The translations under genes were made by a program, and so were the position numbers. A stretch of DNA of 64,000 bases from Achromobacter piechaudii NBRC 102461 (lineage in GTDB: Bacteria; Pseudomonadota; Gammaproteobacteria; Burkholderiales; Burkholderiaceae_B), in contig NZ_BCTK01000007.1 in the NCBI RefSeq assembly GCF_001571245.1, positions 372,001 to 436,000 of the forward strand, read 5' to 3'. Shown one piece after another: positions 40,908 to 49,801 of the stretch; position 1 is the stretch's first letter; each line of letters starts with the position of its first letter. Below the pieces are notes generated by a model. It was not told the origin of the DNA. It did no database searches and was given only the letters and a program-made list of their open reading frames with translations.

Positions 40908-41372
40908 ATGTTCAAGAAGATCCTGATTCCCACCGACGGTTCGCCCCTGTCGGCCCAAGCTGCCAACGCCGGCATTTGCTTTGCTCGTTCGGTCGGCGCT
41001 GAAGTCGTCGCGCTGTACGTGACCCAACCGTTCGCGGCCACCATCGGTTTTGACGGCATGGCCGCTGCGTACGCCATCACCGACGAAGATTACGAGAAGG
41101 CATCGGCCGAGCAAGCCGACAAGTACCTCAAGCAGATCACCGATCGCGCCGATACCGCTGGCGTCAAATCCGAATCGCGCGCCGTCTCCAACTTCAACGT
41201 GGCCGACGGCATCGTGCAAGCGGCCTCCGACGCGGGTTGCGACCTGATCTTCATCGGCAGCCACGGCCGCAGCGGCCTGTCGCGCTTGCTGCTGGGCAGC
41301 GTCACCGCCAAGGTGCTGTCGCTGGCCACCACCGCCGTGCTGGTGTATCGCGTGAAGGAAGAAAAGAAGTAA
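40908..41372 (+). CDS. universal stress protein (UspA family)
   Basis: A 154-residue single-domain protein. The N terminus MFKKILIPTDGSPLS is the family start, and the nucleotide-binding motif GSHGRSGLSRLLLGSVT matches G-2x-G-9x-G(S/T), so it probably binds ATP. Usp proteins support survival under energy or oxygen stress. The start has AGGAGCAGGC eight bases upstream, and an Fnr/Anr-like box upstream suggests induction at low oxygen. A strong terminator follows the stop. Confidence 0.94.
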   Translation: MFKKILIPTDGSPLSAQAANAGICFARSVGAEVVALYVTQPFAATIGFDGMAAAYAITDEDYEKASAEQADKYLKQITDRADTAGVKSESRAVSNFNVADGIVQAASDAGCDLIFIGSHGRSGLSRLLLGSVTAKVLSLATTAVLVYRVKEEKK

Positions 41373-41422
41373 GCACCATCTGCGTGCTTACCCCGCGCCG
41401 CCGCTGGTTGCGCGCTGCGCCG

Positions 41423-41452
41423 AAGCCCCTCTTTTCGAGGGGCTTTTTTTTT
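41423..41452 (+). terminator. usp terminator
   Basis: AGCCCCTC-TTTTC-GAGGGGCT followed by eight to nine T residues; excellent intrinsic terminator 50 bases after the stop. The rest of the 311-base interval to fusA holds the fusA promoter and no gene. Confidence 0.92.
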
Positions 41453-41536
41453 CGTCCGCCCCATCCGCACGGCGCCGCCACGAAAGCGCTTGCGGCCGCG
41501 CCGCGCGTGAATCCTTATGGGCCGTAGTGGCAAAGC

Positions 41537-41564
41537 TTGAAAGTTGACGCGCCGCGCGTAATAT
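41537..41564 (+). promoter_or_regulatory. putative fusA promoter
   Basis: TTGAAA (41537-41542) and TAATAT (41559-41564), 16-base spacer; the leader of fusA would be about 115 bases. Weakly supported, as TTGACG just after could serve a different start. Confidence 0.4.
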
Positions 41565-41684
41565 TTACGCATCAGCGCGGGCGCAGTTACGCATTACCCC
41601 TTAGAAACGCGGCATGGCGCCCGCCGCGGCAGCGCCCGGTCGGGCTTGCCGTATTGCCCAGTAGTTCCCTGCAAGGAAGAGGCC

Positions 41685-43796
41685 ATGACCCGCAAGACTC
41701 GTATCGAGCTTTACCGCAATATCGGCATCAGCGCCCATATCGACGCGGGCAAAACGACGACCACCGAGCGCATCCTCTTCTATACCGGCATCACTCACAA
41801 GATCGGCGAGGTCCATGACGGCGCCGCCGTGATGGACTGGATGGAGCAAGAGCAGGAACGCGGCATCACCATTACGTCGGCTGCAACCACCGCCTTCTGG
41901 AAGGGCATGGCGGGAAATTATCCCGAGCACCGCATCAACATCATCGACACCCCGGGCCACGTGGATTTCACCATCGAGGTCGAACGCTCCATGCGCGTGC
42001 TGGACGGCGCGGTGATGGTGTACGACGCGGTGGGTGGCGTGCAGCCGCAGTCCGAAACGGTCTGGCGTCAGGCCAACAAGTACAAGGTGCCGCGCCTGGC
42101 GTTCGTGAACAAGATGGACCGGGTGGGCGCGGATTTCCTGCGCGTGCAACGCCAGATCGCCGAGCGCCTGAAAGGCGACGCCGTGCCGATCCAGTTGCCC
42201 GTGGGCGCCGAAGACCATTTCGAAGGCGTGATCGACCTGGTCAAAATGAAGGCCATCATCTGGGATGACGCCAGCCAGGGTGTGAAGTTCCAATACGAAG
42301 ACATCCCCGCCGCCATGCAGGCCGAGGCGCAGAAGTGGCACGACAAAATGGTCGAGAAGGCCGCTGAGGCCAACGAAACGCTGCTTGAAAAGTATCTGTC
42401 GGGCGAGACCCTGACCGAAGACGAAATCAAGCAGGGCTTGCGCGCGCGCACCATCGCCAACGAAATCGTGCCCATGCTGTGTGGCAGCGCGTTCAAGAAC
42501 AAGGGCGTGCAAGCCATGCTGGACGCCGTCATCGACTACATGCCGTCGCCTGTGGACGTGCCCGCCATCAAGGGGCATGACGAGCGCGACCGCGAAATTG
42601 AACGTCATCCGGCAGACAACGAACCGTTTTCGGCGCTGGCTTTCAAGATCATGACCGACCCCTTCGTGGGCCAGTTGGTGTTTTTCCGCGTCTATTCGGG
42701 CGTGGTGAAGTCGGGCGATTCTGTCTACAACCCGATCAAGGGCAAGAAAGAACGCCTGGGCCGCATCCTGCAGATGCATGCCAACGAACGGCGCGAAATC
42801 ACCGAGGTGTACGCGGGCGACATCGCGGCGGCGGTCGGCATCAAGGATGTCACGACCGGCGATACGCTGACCGATCCCGCCCACATCATCGTGCTGGAAC
42901 GCATGGTCTTTCCCGAACCCGTGATCTCGCAGGCGGTGGAACCCAAGACCAAGGCCGACCAGGAAAAGATGGGCATCGCGCTCAACCGGCTGGCGCAGGA
43001 AGATCCTTCGTTCCGCGTGCGCACGGACGAGGAATCAGGCCAGACCATCATTTCAGGCATGGGCGAGCTGCACCTGGAAATCCTGGTCGACCGCATGAAG
43101 CGCGAGTTCAATGTGGAAGCTACCGTCGGCAAGCCGCAGGTGGCCTACCGCGAAACCATCCGCAAGGCTTGCGACGAAGTCGAAGGCAAGTTCGTCAAGC
43201 AATCGGGCGGCCGCGGTCAGTACGGGCACGTGGTGCTCAAGCTTGAGCCTCAGGAACCGGGCAAGGGCTATGAGTTCGTCGACGCCATCAAGGGCGGCGT
43301 GGTGCCGCGCGAGTTCATCCCGGCAGTCGACAAGGGCATCCGCGAATCGCTGAACGCCGGCGTGCTGGCGGGCTATCCGGTGGTGGACGTGAAGGCGACG
43401 CTGTTCTTCGGTTCCTACCACGACGTGGACTCGAACGAGAACGCGTTCAAGATGGCGGGGTCGATGGCGTTCAAGGAAGGGATGCGCCGCGCCGACCCCG
43501 TGCTGCTTGAGCCGATGATGCAGGTCGAGGTGGAAACCCCAGAAGACTTCACCGGCAACGTGATGGGCGACCTGTCCTCGCGGCGCGGCATGGTGCAGGG
43601 CATGGAAGACATCGCGGGCGGGGGCGGCAAGGTGGTGCGCGCCGAAGTGCCGCTGGCCGAGATGTTCGGCTATTCCACGTCATTGCGGTCTTTGACGCAG
43701 GGGCGCGCGACCTACACGATGGAGTTCAAGCACTACGCCGAAGCGCCGCGCCAGGTGGCGCAGGAAATCATCGCGGCTCAGGGCGCGGCCCGCTGA
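41685..43796 (+). CDS. fusA: elongation factor G (free-standing copy)
   Basis: A 703-residue translation GTPase that catalyses translocation. The G-domain motifs are [14 protein letters not shown] and NKMD; the G' and domain II-V sequence reads like canonical EF-G ([56 protein letters not shown]). ATG at 41685 has AAGGAAGAGG upstream. It is not beside rpsL, rpsG or tuf, so it is outside the str operon and may be a second EF-G gene, as several betaproteobacteria have. The gene is monocistronic and ends at a hairpin. Confidence 0.96.
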   Translation: MTRKTRIELYRNIGISAHIDAGKTTTTERILFYTGITHKIGEVHDGAAVMDWMEQEQERGITITSAATTAFWKGMAGNYPEHRINIIDTPGHVDFTIEVERSMRVLDGAVMVYDAVGGVQPQSETVWRQANKYKVPRLAFVNKMDRVGADFLRVQRQIAERLKGDAVPIQLPVGAEDHFEGVIDLVKMKAIIWDDASQGVKFQYEDIPAAMQAEAQKWHDKMVEKAAEANETLLEKYLSGETLTEDEIKQGLRARTIANEIVPMLCGSAFKNKGVQAMLDAVIDYMPSPVDVPAIKGHDERDREIERHPADNEPFSALAFKIMTDPFVGQLVFFRVYSGVVKSGDSVYNPIKGKKERLGRILQMHANERREITEVYAGDIAAAVGIKDVTTGDTLTDPAHIIVLERMVFPEPVISQAVEPKTKADQEKMGIALNRLAQEDPSFRVRTDEESGQTIISGMGELHLEILVDRMKREFNVEATVGKPQVAYRETIRKACDEVEGKFVKQSGGRGQYGHVVLKLEPQEPGKGYEFVDAIKGGVVPREFIPAVDKGIRESLNAGVLAGYPVVDVKATLFFGSYHDVDSNENAFKMAGSMAFKEGMRRADPVLLEPMMQVEVETPEDFTGNVMGDLSSRRGMVQGMEDIAGGGGKVVRAEVPLAEMFGYSTSLRSLTQGRATYTMEFKHYAEAPRQVAQEIIAAQGAAR

Positions 43797-43803
43797 GGCT
43801 GCC

Positions 43804-43844
43804 GGGCCAGCGCGCGGCGGGCGGATGCCGGCGCGCGTTGGCCC
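43804..43844. terminator. hairpin between convergent fusA and hydrolase genes
   Basis: GGGCCA-G-CGCGCG (43804-43816) pairs with CGCGCG-T-TGGCCC (43832-43844), a 13-bp stem with one G-T wobble. It ends exactly at the hydrolase stop and starts seven bases after fusA. Confidence 0.6.
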
Positions 43845-44654
43845 TCAACCGCCGATGAATTCCTGGATCGCGCCATTGAACGCGCGCGGGTTGCCCAGGT
43901 TCATGCCGTGCGACGATCCCACCACCGTCACGCGCTGCGCGTGCGGCAGCCATTCGGACAAGGCGTCCAGGACAGCGGGATAGGGGGCGGGGCTCAGTGC
44001 TCCGCCGATCAGCAGCGTCGGCATCTTCAGCGTGGCGATCTGCCTGGGCGTCAGCGCTTCGGGCTTTTCGTCGGCCTGGCCGAACAGCGTGCCGACGTTG
44101 TCGCGCACCATCTCCTTGAACCAAGGCACCATGCGCTGCCAGGTGTTGGGCCCCGTCACGGTGTCCACGAACAGGGCCAAGCCTTCTTCGACATCACCTT
44201 GGCGTATCAGCGACAGCGCGCGTTGGCGAAAGCCGCCGCGAGCGTCGTCACTGCCCGGCAGAGGCAGGCCGGGGTCGGCCAGGGTCAGGCTGCGCACGGC
44301 GTCGGGCTGGGTCAATGCCGCTTCCAGCACCACGCGGCCGCCTCGCGAATGGCCTACCAGATGGGCAGGGCCGCCCGCCACGGTGTCGACGAATTCGAGG
44401 ACATCGGCAGCGTGCTGCTCGATGGAAAAACCATCGCCTTCGCCATCCCAGGATTCCGGCCAGTAGCGGCGCAGGCAAACCGCCAGCACTCGAAATGAAC
44501 TACCCAGCGGCGCCATCTGGGATTTCCAGTAGCGACAGTCGGACAACGATCCATGCACCAGCACCAGCGGCGTGCCGCTGCCATATTCGGTGTAGGACAT
44601 GGCGTAGCCGCCAACAAGGGCGGTTTGCAAGGGAAGGACGGGTTCGGAACGCAT
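43845..44654 (-). CDS. alpha/beta-hydrolase
   Basis: A 269-residue cytosolic alpha/beta hydrolase. Motifs are VLVHGSLSDCRYW (oxyanion), the nucleophile elbow GHSRGGRVVLEAAL with Ser, Asp in DPGLPLPG or IGGALSPAPY and the catalytic His in GSSHGMNLGNP. No signal peptide. The ATG at 44654 is used; the frame is open 54 bases further. It resembles aromatic ring-cleavage product hydrolases or esterases in general, but nothing nearby shows a pathway. It is convergent with fusA. Confidence 0.85.
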   Translation of the reverse strand: MRSEPVLPLQTALVGGYAMSYTEYGSGTPLVLVHGSLSDCRYWKSQMAPLGSSFRVLAVCLRRYWPESWDGEGDGFSIEQHAADVLEFVDTVAGGPAHLVGHSRGGRVVLEAALTQPDAVRSLTLADPGLPLPGSDDARGGFRQRALSLIRQGDVEEGLALFVDTVTGPNTWQRMVPWFKEMVRDNVGTLFGQADEKPEALTPRQIATLKMPTLLIGGALSPAPYPAVLDALSEWLPHAQRVTVVGSSHGMNLGNPRAFNGAIQEFIGG

Positions 44655-44798
44655 GAGGACGCAAAGCAAAAAGCCAGGTCCGCATTCTAGCCCGCGCCCT
44701 GGCCTCACCCATCGCGGGCGCCGCTGATAAACTCATCCTCGGTTTTTCGCACGCAGCGTTTGCCGCGCTGCGGCCCTTATTCCATGGAGTCCGTCACG

Positions 44799-45296
44799 AT
44801 GTCCCCCGAGTCTCTTGCCGCCTTGCCCGAATCTGCCCAGCGCGTGGCCCGCCTGCTGCTGGAAATCGGCCATGACAAACCCGTCGTAGTCCTGCCGCAA
44901 ACCGGCAAGACCTCGGCCGAGGCGGCGGCGGGCCTAGGGTGCGAGGTGGCTCAGATTGCCAAGTCGATCATTTTTCGGCGCGCGTCCGACAACGCGCCTG
45001 TGCTGGTCATCGCCAGCGGGGCCAATCGCGTGGACGAGGCCAAGGTTGCAGAGCAGGTCGGCGCATTGGCCAAGGCCGACGCCAAGTTCGTGCGCGACAT
45101 GACCGGTTATGCCATTGGGGGCGTCTGCCCCATTGGTCACGCCGTCAAGCCGGTGATGCTGCTGGATGCGGATCTGTTCAATTACGACAGCCTTTGGGCC
45201 GCTGCGGGGCATCCACACGCCGTCTTCAATCTGACGCCCCGACAATTGGCCGACATGACCGGCGCGCCGGTGGTCGACGTCGCCCAGCGCGCCTGA
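44799..45296 (+). CDS. YbaK/EbsC-family aminoacyl-tRNA deacylase
   Basis: A 165-residue protein that likely hydrolyses mischarged aminoacyl-tRNA, as YbaK does for Cys-tRNA(Pro). It shows the YbaK pattern: QIAKSIIFR, LVIASGANRVDEAKV, the GYAIGGVCPIGH loop (glycine-rich substrate site) and FNYDSLWAAAGHPHAVFNLTP. The ATG at 44799 has GGAG nine bases upstream; the earlier ATG at 44784 would add five residues. The gene stands alone; proS, a natural partner of prolyl editing, is 8 kb away in the same window. Confidence 0.92.
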   Translation: MSPESLAALPESAQRVARLLLEIGHDKPVVVLPQTGKTSAEAAAGLGCEVAQIAKSIIFRRASDNAPVLVIASGANRVDEAKVAEQVGALAKADAKFVRDMTGYAIGGVCPIGHAVKPVMLLDADLFNYDSLWAAAGHPHAVFNLTPRQLADMTGAPVVDVAQRA

Positions 45297-45321
45297 CAGC
45301 ACCGGTGCACGGCGGCGCGCG

Positions 45322-46119
45322 TCAGCGTGGACGTTCGCGCAGTCCGTCGATCAACACCTGACGCAGCCCGCGCGAGCACGCTTCCACTCGGCCCTCCACC
45401 CCGTACACGGCTGCCAACGATTCGGGCGTGATCACCTCGGCCGGCGTGCCTTGCGCGTGCAGCCGCCCATTCTGGATCATCACGGCGCGGTCGGCGTGTT
45501 GCAACGCCACGTTCAGATCATGCAGCACGATGACGCTGATGAGCCCGTGTTCCTGGGTTTCCTGCTTCAGCAGGCGCATCACGTGAAACTGGTAATTCAG
45601 GTCCAGCGCGGACAAGGGCTCGTCCAGCAGCAGGACGCGAGGCTGCCGGATCAGCGCTTGCGCCAAGCCCACCAACTGCTTCTGGCCGCCCGACAGCGCA
45701 TCCAGATAATGCAAGGCCAGATGGCCAATGCCCAGTCGCGCCAGCAGGCGGTCGATATCTGACAGATGCAGCGGCGGCGCCATGGCGTCGCGGCTGGCCT
45801 TGGCCGCCACCAGCACGGATTCGAATACGCGCAGATGCACGGCGGCGGGCAGGCTTTGCGGCAGGTACACCATATGGCGGGCGCGTTCTCCCACGCCCAG
45901 CCGGGTCAGGTCCTGGCCATCGAGCAAGACGCTGCCGCCCCGGGTGCGCACGAGCCCGGCCAGCGCCTTGAGCAAGGTGGATTTGCCGCTGCCGTTGGGG
46001 CCGAGCAACGCGGTGACTTCGCCGGCGACCAGCGACGGTATCGAGAGCCCATGCAGGACGTCGTCGCGGCTGTAGCCCGCGTTCAGCTCATGCACATCCA
46101 AAGCAGCGTGCCGCGTCAT
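45322..46119 (-). CDS. ABC importer ATPase, FecE/BtuD family
   Basis: A 265-residue ATPase of iron-siderophore/cobalamin-type importers. Walker A is GPNGSGKSTLL, signature LSGGQKQLVGLAQAL, Walker B LLLDEPLSALD and the switch LHDLN. The start overlaps the permease stop in an ATGA arrangement. The extension of open frame upstream to 47013 is antisense-like and not part of it. Together with the FecCD permease it forms the inner-membrane part of an importer. No binding protein or TonB receptor is adjacent. Confidence 0.93.
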   Translation of the reverse strand: MTRHAALDVHELNAGYSRDDVLHGLSIPSLVAGEVTALLGPNGSGKSTLLKALAGLVRTRGGSVLLDGQDLTRLGVGERARHMVYLPQSLPAAVHLRVFESVLVAAKASRDAMAPPLHLSDIDRLLARLGIGHLALHYLDALSGGQKQLVGLAQALIRQPRVLLLDEPLSALDLNYQFHVMRLLKQETQEHGLISVIVLHDLNVALQHADRAVMIQNGRLHAQGTPAEVITPESLAAVYGVEGRVEACSRGLRQVLIDGLRERPR

Positions 46120-47159
46120 GGGAGTTGCCGGCGCAACACCACCGCCACGAAGAAGGGAATGCCGACCAGCGCGGTCACGATACCCACCGGCACGATCACG
46201 CCCGGCATCAGGTTCTTGGAAATGACGGACGCCAAGGACAGGATCAAGCCGCCCACCAGCGCGCTGCCGGGCAGATAAAAGCGGTGATCTTCGCCGAACA
46301 GCCGCCGGGCGATATGGGGGGCCACCAGTCCGACAAAGCCGATCGTACCCACGAACGCCACCGCCAACGCCGACAGCAGGCTGACCCGCGCCAACGCCGC
46401 CACCCGCACGCGGCGCACGTCCACGCCAAAACTGGCTGCGCGGTCTTCGCCCAGCCGTAGCGCCGTCAGCTTCCATGACTGCCGCATCGCCAGCGGCATG
46501 GCCAGCGCGACGGCCAGGGCCAGGACGCCGGCGGTCGTCCAGTTTGAACGCGACAGGCTGCCCATGGTCCAGAAAACGAGGTTTTGCAGCGCCTCGGCGC
46601 TGGCCAGGAACTGCACCAGCGAGACCAGCGCGTTGAACGAGAACACCATGGCAATGCCGAACAGCACGACGCCGGACGTGTTCATGCCGCTCCAGCGCGC
46701 CACGACGTCGAGCAACAGCGCCGCCACCATCGCAAACAGAAAGGCGTTGCCCGCAATCAGCCAGGCGTCGGGGATGCCCGGCACGCCCAGTTGCAGAACG
46801 ATGGCCAAGGACGCGCCGAAGGCGGCGGCGGACGACACGCCCAGCGTGAAGGGGCTGGCGAGCGGGTTGTTCAGAATGGTCTGCATCTCGGCGCCTGCCA
46901 GGCCCAGCGCCATGCCGACCAGGGCGGCCATCAGTGCGGAGGGCAGTCGGATGTCCCAGACGATCACCCGCGCGGTCGCGTCGGCCGAGGCTGGCGTGGT
47001 CAGGGTCACCCATAGCTCGCGCCAGGGCAGGCCGGACGGCCCCACGGTGAAGTCAATCAGCAGCGCAATGAAAATCGCCGCCAGCAACAGGGCGATGAGC
47101 CCTGCGCGGCGGCGCATGATGCGCCGATAGGCGCTGACCGCGCTTGCGGCGTTGGGCAT
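46116..47159 (-). CDS. ABC importer permease, FecCD/BtuC family
   Basis: A 347-residue permease with about ten helices. The family landmarks are VWDIRLPSALMAALVGMALGLAGAEMQTILNNPLASPFTLG and FVGLVAPHIARRLFGEDHRFYLPGSALVGG, which contacts the ATPase. Its start codon overlaps the cpoB stop by one base (TAATG), so its translation is coupled to the last gene of the tol-pal operon. The ATPase gene overlaps its stop by four bases. Substrate could be an iron chelate, haem or cobalamin; sequence alone does not say. Confidence 0.93.
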   Translation of the reverse strand: MPNAASAVSAYRRIMRRRAGLIALLLAAIFIALLIDFTVGPSGLPWRELWVTLTTPASADATARVIVWDIRLPSALMAALVGMALGLAGAEMQTILNNPLASPFTLGVSSAAAFGASLAIVLQLGVPGIPDAWLIAGNAFLFAMVAALLLDVVARWSGMNTSGVVLFGIAMVFSFNALVSLVQFLASAEALQNLVFWTMGSLSRSNWTTAGVLALAVALAMPLAMRQSWKLTALRLGEDRAASFGVDVRRVRVAALARVSLLSALAVAFVGTIGFVGLVAPHIARRLFGEDHRFYLPGSALVGGLILSLASVISKNLMPGVIVPVGIVTALVGIPFFVAVVLRRQLP

Positions 47160-47845
47160 TACTGCAACAGTTGCAGGCGGCTCTTGGCCGTGCTGGCGGC
47201 CTGGGCGTTGGGGTAGTCGCGCACGATGCGTTGCAAGGTGGCCTTGGCGCCGGCGCGGTTGTTCAGCTCGATCTGGCCGCCCGCGATGATCAGGAGGGCG
47301 TCAGGCGCGCGCGCGTTGTCAGGCGACTTCTGGACCATGGCGGTCAGTTGCTCGATGGCGCCCTTGAAGTCTTTCATGCCGTAGCGGCTGCTGCCCAGGT
47401 AGAACTGCGCGCTGGGGGCCAACTGGCTGTTCGGGTACAAGGCGGTGAAGGCGGCCAGCGATTCGGCGGCATCCTTGTATTGGCCTTTGCGGAACAGATC
47501 CATGGCGCCGTCGTAGGCGGCTTGTTCTTGGGGATCGCCGGCGGCGGTGCCGGGCGGGTTGGTGCCGCTGGGGGCGCCCGGCTTTGCGCTGGGTTGCTGG
47601 CGCGACACCAGTTCAAGCTGGTCGCGCAGTTGGGCGACTTCTTGCTGCAAGGATTGAATCTGATCGGCCAATTGCAGCTTGGCGCGTTGGCTTTGCTCGT
47701 TCTGCTGCTGAACCTGCTGGCGCAAATCGAGGATGGCCTTGCGGGCCTCATCGTCGGAAAAAGCGTGAGCGGGCGCTGCCAAAGCCGCAAGCACAAGGCC
47801 GGTGGCCACAATCAGAGGACGCAGGGACAGAACGTTATCGCGCAT
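47159..47845 (-). CDS. cpoB: Tol-Pal system protein CpoB/YbgF
   Basis: A 228-residue periplasmic protein that coordinates peptidoglycan synthesis with Tol-Pal constriction. The signal peptide ends AAPAHA, followed by a coiled coil (KAILDLRQQVQQQNEQSQRAK to about residue 85), a Pro/Gly/Ala linker and a C-terminal TPR-like domain with AAYDGAMDLFRKGQYKDA, the YbgF family block. It lies downstream of pal but is separated from it by a strong hairpin, and its stop overlaps the FecCD permease start. Confidence 0.95.
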   Translation of the reverse strand: MRDNVLSLRPLIVATGLVLAALAAPAHAFSDDEARKAILDLRQQVQQQNEQSQRAKLQLADQIQSLQQEVAQLRDQLELVSRQQPSAKPGAPSGTNPPGTAAGDPQEQAAYDGAMDLFRKGQYKDAAESLAAFTALYPNSQLAPSAQFYLGSSRYGMKDFKGAIEQLTAMVQKSPDNARAPDALLIIAGGQIELNNRAGAKATLQRIVRDYPNAQAASTAKSRLQLLQ

Positions 47846-47862
47846 GAATATTCCCGGGGTAT

Positions 47863-47901
47863 AAAAACAAACGTCGGGACGGCCGGCTGACCGTCCCGAC
47901 G
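47863..47901 (-). terminator. terminator between pal and cpoB
   Basis: CGTCGGGACGG / CCGTCCCGACG (47872-47882, 47891-47901), a perfect 11-bp stem followed on the minus strand by TTTGTTTTT. It lies 33 bases past the pal stop and 18 before cpoB, so it should reduce but not abolish cpoB transcription. Confidence 0.8.
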
Positions 47902-47933
47902 CGTGGTAGGGCTCTTTGACTTAAGCGAAAAGC

Positions 47934-48434
47934 TTAACGCAGATAGTTGATATCGGCGCGGCGGTTTTCGGCAAAGTCGGCTTCCGACGTACCCGTCGAC
48001 TTCGGCTTTTCTTTACCGAAGCTGATGGTTTCGATCTGGTTGTCGCTGACGCCCAGCAGGGTCATCATGCGACGCACGGCGTCTGCACGACGCTGGCCCA
48101 GGGCCAGGTTGTACTCAGCACCGCCGCGTTCGTCGGTGTTGCCTTCGATCTTGACCTTCTGCTGCTGGTGCGAAGCCAGGTAGCGGGCGTGGGTTTCGAC
48201 CAAGCCGCGGTACTGGTCCGACACGGTGTAGCTGTCGAAATCAAAGTACACCGAGCGCTGTTGCGCCAGGATGCTTTGGGGGTTAAAGGGATCAAGGATT
48301 TGGCCAGAGGCCGAAGATCCTTGGCCAGCGCCTCCGCCCTGACCCGCTTTATCGTCGAGAGGGACGGAGCTGCAAGCTGCCAGGGTGGCGGCCAGAGCGG
48401 CGATGGTTAGGCTTTTGGCAATGCGCGACTTCAT
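47934..48434 (-). CDS. pal: peptidoglycan-associated lipoprotein
   Basis: A 166-residue outer-membrane lipoprotein (lipobox LAAC) that anchors the outer membrane to peptidoglycan. The OmpA-like domain has SVYFDFDSYTV, the peptidoglycan-binding DERGGAEYNLALGQRRADAV and a C-terminal ENRRADINY. ATG at 48434 is used; 31 bases separate it from the tolB stop. A small hairpin (TTAAGC/GCTTAA) overlaps the stop. Confidence 0.97.
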   Translation of the reverse strand: MKSRIAKSLTIAALAATLAACSSVPLDDKAGQGGGAGQGSSASGQILDPFNPQSILAQQRSVYFDFDSYTVSDQYRGLVETHARYLASHQQQKVKIEGNTDERGGAEYNLALGQRRADAVRRMMTLLGVSDNQIETISFGKEKPKSTGTSEADFAENRRADINYLR

Positions 48435-48465
48435 GATAGTTCCTTTGCAAAGAGAGTCACACGTG

Positions 48466-49791
48466 TTATCGGGTAAATGGGCCCCAAGTCGGTTCACGTA
48501 TTTCCCCGTTCAGTACCGAAAGCGTCTGCCGTACACGGCCATCGCTCGAGACACCCGCAAGTACGCTACGTCCATTTTGGATGGCGGCGTAAAGGACTTG
48601 CATGCCATTCGGCGCGAAGCTTGGCGACTGATCGTCACGACCATCAGTGAGCAAGGATTCGGAGCCTGAGGACAGGTTCAACGACGCGATTCGAAACGCG
48701 CCGTCGCGTCTTGCAACGTACAGCAGCGTCGATCCATCGGGGGAAATTCGGGGTGATATGTTGTAACCACCATTAAACGTGAGGCGGCGAGCTTCGCCAC
48801 CTGTCGAGCCGGTCTGATAGATTTGCGGCCCGCCGCTGCGGTCACTCGTAAAGATAATGGAAGCACCGTCTGGCGTAAAGGTCGGTTCGGTGTCAATCCC
48901 GGGAGAACGCGTAACTCGCGTGGGATTGGAGCCGTCGGACGCGCCAACGATGTAAATTTGCGACAAACCATCGCGGGTCAAGGCCACGGCCAGCTTGGAA
49001 CCGTCGGGCGACCAGGCGGGTGCGCTGTTGTTGCCCTTGAAGTTTGCGACCGGTACGCGGGCGCTGGTGGCCAGCGTGTGCACGTACACCACCGGCTTGC
49101 CGGACTCGAAGCTCACGTAGGCCAGCTTGGCGCCATCGGGCGACCAGGAAGGCGAAATGATGGGCTCGCGCGAACGCAATGCAACTTGCGGATTCTGTCC
49201 GTCGGCATCAGCCACTTGCAGTTCGTAGGTGGCGCCCTTTTTCAGCACGTAGGCGATACGGGTGGAGAACACGCCACGAACGCCGGTGATCTTCTCGTAG
49301 ATGCGGTCCGCGATCTGGTGGGCGACGCGGCGCAGTTCCTGCTCGGTGCCCGAAAATGCCACGCCATCCAGCTGACCCTTCTTGACCGTGTCGGCCAGGC
49401 GGTAGCGGACGTCGTAACGGCCGTCAGCACCACGCGTGATGCTGCCGTATGCCAGGAAGTCGGCGCCTTTGCCGCGCCAATCGTCGTGGGCGATGGGCGA
49501 ATCGACGTTCAGGCCGGAGCCGGCAGCGTTGATCAGGCGGAATTGGCCCGTGCGGGTCAGGTCGGCGCGAATGACTTCGGCCAGGGCGCGCCCGTGGGTG
49601 TCGTCTACGGCGAAGTCGGCAATGGCCACCGGATATTGCGTGGCGCCCGTGCCGGAAATATCGACGCGCAATTGTGCATGGGCGGGCTTGGCGGCCATCA
49701 GGCAGAGCGCAAGCATCAGCAAACCGAGCCCATACGATCGCCAGAGAGCGAGGAGGGAACCTCGTCGGCTATAAGCGGGAGTCATATTCAT
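48466..49791 (-). CDS. tolB: Tol-Pal system beta-propeller protein TolB
   Basis: A 441-residue periplasmic protein. The start at the ATG at 49791 has AGGAG upstream, and the signal peptide ends KPAHA. An N-terminal alpha/beta domain (RVDISGTGATQYPVAIADF) precedes a six-bladed propeller seen as repeated SPSWSPDGAKLAYVSF, APAWSPDGSKLAVAL, EPTFTPDGASIIFTSDRSGGPQIY and SPRISPDGSTLLYV. TolB links Pal to TolA. The gene overlaps neither neighbour with this start; an earlier start at 49809 would overlap tolA. Confidence 0.96.
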   Translation of the reverse strand: MNMTPAYSRRGSLLALWRSYGLGLLMLALCLMAAKPAHAQLRVDISGTGATQYPVAIADFAVDDTHGRALAEVIRADLTRTGQFRLINAAGSGLNVDSPIAHDDWRGKGADFLAYGSITRGADGRYDVRYRLADTVKKGQLDGVAFSGTEQELRRVAHQIADRIYEKITGVRGVFSTRIAYVLKKGATYELQVADADGQNPQVALRSREPIISPSWSPDGAKLAYVSFESGKPVVYVHTLATSARVPVANFKGNNSAPAWSPDGSKLAVALTRDGLSQIYIVGASDGSNPTRVTRSPGIDTEPTFTPDGASIIFTSDRSGGPQIYQTGSTGGEARRLTFNGGYNISPRISPDGSTLLYVARRDGAFRIASLNLSSGSESLLTDGRDDQSPSFAPNGMQVLYAAIQNGRSVLAGVSSDGRVRQTLSVLNGEIREPTWGPFTR

Positions 49792-49801
49792 CAATCTCCT
49801 G

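Noticed and set aside
46120-47013. Minus-strand extension of the FecE-type ATPase
   Set aside because: It is a shifted frame of the permease gene; the ATPase has a clear ATG at 46119.
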